Of a stretch of 64,000 nucleotides of DNA, positions 60,532 through 64,000 are shown piece by piece. The DNA is from Hirudinaria manillensis (lineage: Eukaryota; Annelida; Clitellata; Hirudinida; Hirudinidae): contig CM067532.1 of the NCBI GenBank assembly GCA_034509925.1, positions 10,479,180-10,543,179 on the forward strand. The letters run 5' to 3'. The translations under genes and the position numbers were made by a program. The notes beneath the pieces were generated by a model that saw only the letters and a list, made by a program, of their open reading frames with translations, searched no databases and was not told the origin of the DNA. Positions within the stretch are counted from its first letter, which is position 1, and every line of letters starts with the position of its first letter.

Positions 60532-61560
60532 TCACCGTAGGGAGCGAGGCTCATCTCTTACGAGTCCTCTTGTTACTTTCCACCAGGGTTCCTGTGAAAA
60601 GAGTTCATTGAAGGTCAATTTCAGTCTAGAAACTCTAAGTTTATAGCCCACACAAACAAAACTATCGGATACCATAGATTTGCTTATATGGATGGCCCAA
60701 TCACGTAGCTCAATAATCGAATATTGTGAGGGGATCCTCTCACAACATTTTAAAGAATTATGGATTTCTGGGTTGATTTTCCCATTCAGGAAAGCCCACT
60801 CAGAATCCCGGTTTACCCCAAATGCTACTTTAAGTAGGCTGAGGACGACGTCGGCAATCACCGATACCGTGGAAAACCTCTTTAGTTTCACAGTACTAAT
60901 ACCATGGATTAAGCACAAACCTGTGTTAGGAGGACCACTGGGAACCCTGGTGGTCCTCGTGTTCATTTCCTCATTGGTTGGTACGATAGTAGGTCCGACG
61001 GTTGGTACGATAGTAGGTCCGACGGTTGGTTCGACGGTTGGTTCGATGGTTGGTCCGAGGGTAGGTCTGTTTGGGGAAGGGATGGAAAGGGATTCCATTT
61101 CCTTCTCCAAGGAGTCGTCGAGTAAGCTCGGATCAAATGGGGGAGACAGGGGGCGGGCAGGGGTACTAGTGGATGGAATTGGGGGAGGCACCTCCACGGA
61201 TTCCAAGAAAGGTATAGTGGTTTCCCTGCTAACCTTAACCTCAGGTCCACGAATCCTGCGTTTTTTTGCAGGAGCGACCTGTGCAGGGGTATCCTCAGCA
61301 GGTCGTTTTTCACCCAAGAGAGATCTCCAGGCTGTGAGAGCCTGGGGAATTTCTAAATAAGAAGTATGTTTGCACGGAGAATCCTCCAGTACAAAATCAA
61401 AGATGGATTTCTCCATTTCATTGAACCTCTCATTATCCCAGCTGTCATGCTTCTTACTGACTTTCTTATAGGAGAACGCCTGCATCAGAATTTCTTCATC
61501 CACAGTCACTCCACTATTAAGGACCGCCCGTAATTCGCAGACAGACTGGTTGTGCTTGTT
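60532..61560 (-). pseudogene. Type A ORF1, 5'-truncated (copy 4)
   Basis: Retains the C-terminal two thirds of ORF1 (from about the HNQSVCEL region). The N-terminal basic region is replaced by (CCCTAA)n read in frame. The TGA before the RT is kept. Confidence 0.9.
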
Positions 61561-61942
61561 TAGGGTTAGGGTTAGGGTTAGGGTTAGGGTTAGGGTTAGG
61601 GTTAGGGTTAGGGTTAGGGTTAGGGTTAGGGTTAGGGTTAGGGTTAGGGTTAGGGTTAGGGTTAGGGTTAGGGTTAGGGTTAGGGTTAGGGTTAGGGTTA
61701 GGGTTAGGGTTAGGGTTAGGGTTAGGGTTAGGGTTAGGGTTAGGGTTAGGGTTAGGGTTAGGGTTAGGGTTAGGGTTAGGGTTAGGGTTAGGGTTAGGGT
61801 TAGGGTTAGGGTTAGGGTTAGGGTTAGGGTTAGGGTTAGGGTTAGGGGTTAGGGTTAGGGTTAGGGTTAGGGTTAGGGTTAGGGTTAGGGTTAGGGTTAG
61901 GGTTAGGGTTAGGGTTAGGGTTAGGGTTAGGGTTAGGGTTAG
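61561..61942 (+). repeat. TTAGGG tract
   Basis: About 380 bp of perfect repeats with one TTAGGGG unit near 61846. Confidence 0.98.
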
Positions 61943-64000
61943 AATAGAAAATATAAATAAAACTGCACTTCCACTTTCTTTGTTAGTAGACAATCTAGCA
62001 AATTATGTATCGTGGTCGTCAAAAACACACAATATAAGTCTAACTAAATTAACAATGCATCAAGAGACAATATATCGGCAATTGATGATATAAACTGGCA
62101 TTAAAGTTAATGGGAACCCATAAAAATAAGAGCCAGATATGGACAGAATGTTTAACTACAACGCCAAGAATTGCTAAGCAAGCTTGGAATTAAAGTAGTA
62201 TTCGAGAGTCGTATGTTCTCAAAAAATTCTTAAAACGTGTTTATCGTAGAAAGAACCTAAGGAGAAAATAACGAAACCGATTGCAAATTCACTTAATAAA
62301 TAATTAATTACCCGTCGAAGCACGTTTTTTTAAAAAAAACTATTAGATTAATAAGGGATGATAAATCATCGCCCAAAACAACAAATTAACTTAGTAGTTT
62401 TACCACGAATTCATCAATGAACGATAAATTAGTGTAACAACAAGAGATGAAATCTCAGCCCTTGGAAAAACCACAGAAATAAGTTGTTTATTTGGTAAAA
62501 AAATTATTGGGAACCCAAAAATTAAAACCAAAGATGCAATTAAATTAACTTAGTAGTTTTACAACGAATTCATCAATGAACGATAAATTAGTGTAACAAC
62601 AAGAGATGAAATCTCAGCCCTTGAAGAAACCAAAGAAAAAGGTTATTTATTTGGTAAAAAAATTATTGGGAACCCAAAAAAATTTTTTAAAAACCAAAAA
62701 TACAATAAATTAAAATAAAATAGTTTATAACGTGCGTTTTTCAAAAAAAATCTAAAAACGTATTTAACGTTAAAGATTTTTGAGAATGACGAGCGAGGTA
62801 TATTAAAATGCTAAAAAATACCAGGAAATGCTTCGCATTACAAGTATCAAAGCTATACCGAAATATATAATATATATTATATATTATATAAAAGTTCTAC
62901 AAAATTCTAAAGCGTATTTCACGATAAAAAAGAATTTAAGAACAAAAGTGAAAAAAGCAATTAAAAAATTACGCTAAGAAATACCATTAAATTGCAACGC
63001 ATAAAATGGTATCGAAGCAAAATAGAAGCAAGCACGTGTGTTTTGAACAAAACACTGATAACCACTAAGAAATATCTTAGGATTATCAAGCGACAAAAAT
63101 ACGAATACTTCAACAGACAAAATACAAGGCAAAATACCGTTAATACGATTAAACTCACTAGGCCCTCGGCAGTTCTGCCCTCTAAGGTGAGCGAATAAGC
63201 GAAAAACGAGAAGATCGAAAAGCGGAAAATATTGTCCTTATATAGCCGAGAAAGGTCCAGTGTTGACCAATAGGAGACTCCTGAGCGGCGGTGGGAGCAC
63301 TGCTTCCACTGTCCTTTGAAGTGTTCATGCTGGCTAGCTTCTCTCTCCTAGAGGGGAGGTGGTGTCCTAGGAACTAGTTAATTAGTTATGCAGGCGTGAG
63401 TCATTACATCGAGTTCAGGCCAGCCATTGTGTAATGCATCATTGGCCCAGAACTAGGCGGCAAGATGGCTACGTCCCTTAGGAAGGAGATTACTTCCTTT
63501 TTTGAACGCCAAGATGACGGTGAGGTTCCTGAAGAGTTCATCCCTGGGGTGAACATTCCTGATGCTATCTTCTGTTGTTGTCTCCTGTCGTTCCCAGTGG
63601 TTTTTACCCAAAGGAACTATAACGGGTAAGACTTTAAAATACTACTTAGACGATCGTCAGAAGCATTTGTAATTTCTATGAGAATACTTCTCAAAGTTAG
63701 GTGATTGTACAGTGGCGAAATATCTTTGTCGATAAGTTCAATAGAATTTTCTAAGTAATATTCATTCTTAGAAGGTGATCTAATGAAACTATTGATTTCT
63801 GAGATAGCTGGATACCCAAACATATAATTTTGGGTGGCATGATTCAGCATTTTTTATAAGGAAAGAAATCTCTAATTAATCTCCTTCTTTATTAAGAAAT
63901 GTATTCGTATCAAGAATTATCAAGTTCACGGAAACCCGTTACATCCAAAAGATAATTATTGTCATAATATACTCCAAATTTTTTGAAAATTAATTTTTCA
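61943..64000 (-). mobile_element. Type A element copy 5 (cut by the window edge)
   Basis: The 3' terminal 2.06 kb of another type A copy, including the hairpin (about 63154-63191) and the first RT relic (63617-63850). Around 63205-63480 it differs from the other copies more than elsewhere (for example GCGTGAGTC for GCGTGACTC, GGCAAGATGG for GGTAAGATGG). It continues beyond the window. Confidence 0.92.

Larger units (their letters stand above)
55586..61560 (-). mobile_element. Type A element copy 4 (5'-truncated within ORF1)
   Basis: Contains the complete 3' region and RT, but stops inside ORF1 at GTGCTTGTT, where copies 1 and 3 continue TAGCACAAACG and this copy continues TAGGGTTAGGG. Four bases (TTAG) are shared by the element and the telomeric repeat at the break. 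Confidence 0.93.

Noticed and set aside
41769..64000. Tandem copies as an assembly artefact
   Set aside because: The copies differ in truncation point, tract length, indels and substitutions, so they are not simple duplication of one contig piece, though exact tract lengths may still be unreliable.
29246..64000. CRISPR array or prokaryotic satellite
   Set aside because: Repeats are telomeric or long satellites without unique spacers, and the surrounding genes have spliceosomal introns.

Overview
The window is metazoan nuclear DNA that runs from ordinary, AT-rich, intron-containing gene space on the left into a subtelomere on the right. The animal-type genes are an NK2 homeobox gene, an NDRG gene, an ADP-ribosyl cyclase (CD38 family) gene and a SUEL-lectin/CUB/sushi gene. 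The telomere repeat is TTAGGG. ADP-ribosyl cyclases are known from molluscs, flatworms and deuterostomes and are generally missing from insects and nematodes. An invertebrate outside Ecdysozoa, possibly spiralian, is therefore favoured, but the species cannot be named from this sequence.

1-29.2 kb: four multi-exon genes, all on the minus strand and so all pointing away from the chromosome end: SUEL/CUB/sushi (2178-6403), NDRG (10161-15784), NK2 homeobox (20408-21950) and ADP-ribosyl cyclase (26138-27268). Their exons were joined by hand from splice sites, reading-frame phase and family similarity. A decayed Tc1/mariner transposase lies at 462-1177. The remainder is AT-rich intergenic or intronic DNA with a few microsatellites.

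29.2-64 kb: a layered subtelomere. Tracts of TTAGGG, all in the same orientation on the + strand (telomere to the right), alternate with three element types. Type A (about 6.46 kb; copies begin near 41769, 48241, 49105, 55586 and 61943) is a Penelope-like retroelement without a visible GIY-YIG endonuclease. It is read on the minus strand and encodes an unrecognised ORF1 and a reverse transcriptase, which share one frame and are separated by a single TGA. Type B (29647-31296, 32049-33312) is a diverged, 5'-truncated relative of the type A 3' tail with expanded tandem repeats. Type C (31343-31970, 33653-40222, 40233-41420) has no coding capacity and carries a 519-bp satellite array plus many copies of a GCGACATCTAGCGG motif.

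Every element has its sense 3' end joined to TTAGGG on the centromere side. Most end on the telomere side in a new TTAGGG tract at a different internal point. This is what is expected if reverse transcription is primed by the 3' G-strand overhang of a chromosome end, followed by 5' truncation and re-capping by telomerase. It is the behaviour described for Athena and Coprina endonuclease-deficient Penelope-like elements. The right part of the window is thus a chronological stack of former chromosome ends. The main novel observations are the conserved ORF1-TGA-RT arrangement, the full-length/short-adapter/truncated tandem pairs, a covarying two-stem RNA motif shared by types A and C, and the CTCF-like motif repeated through type C.
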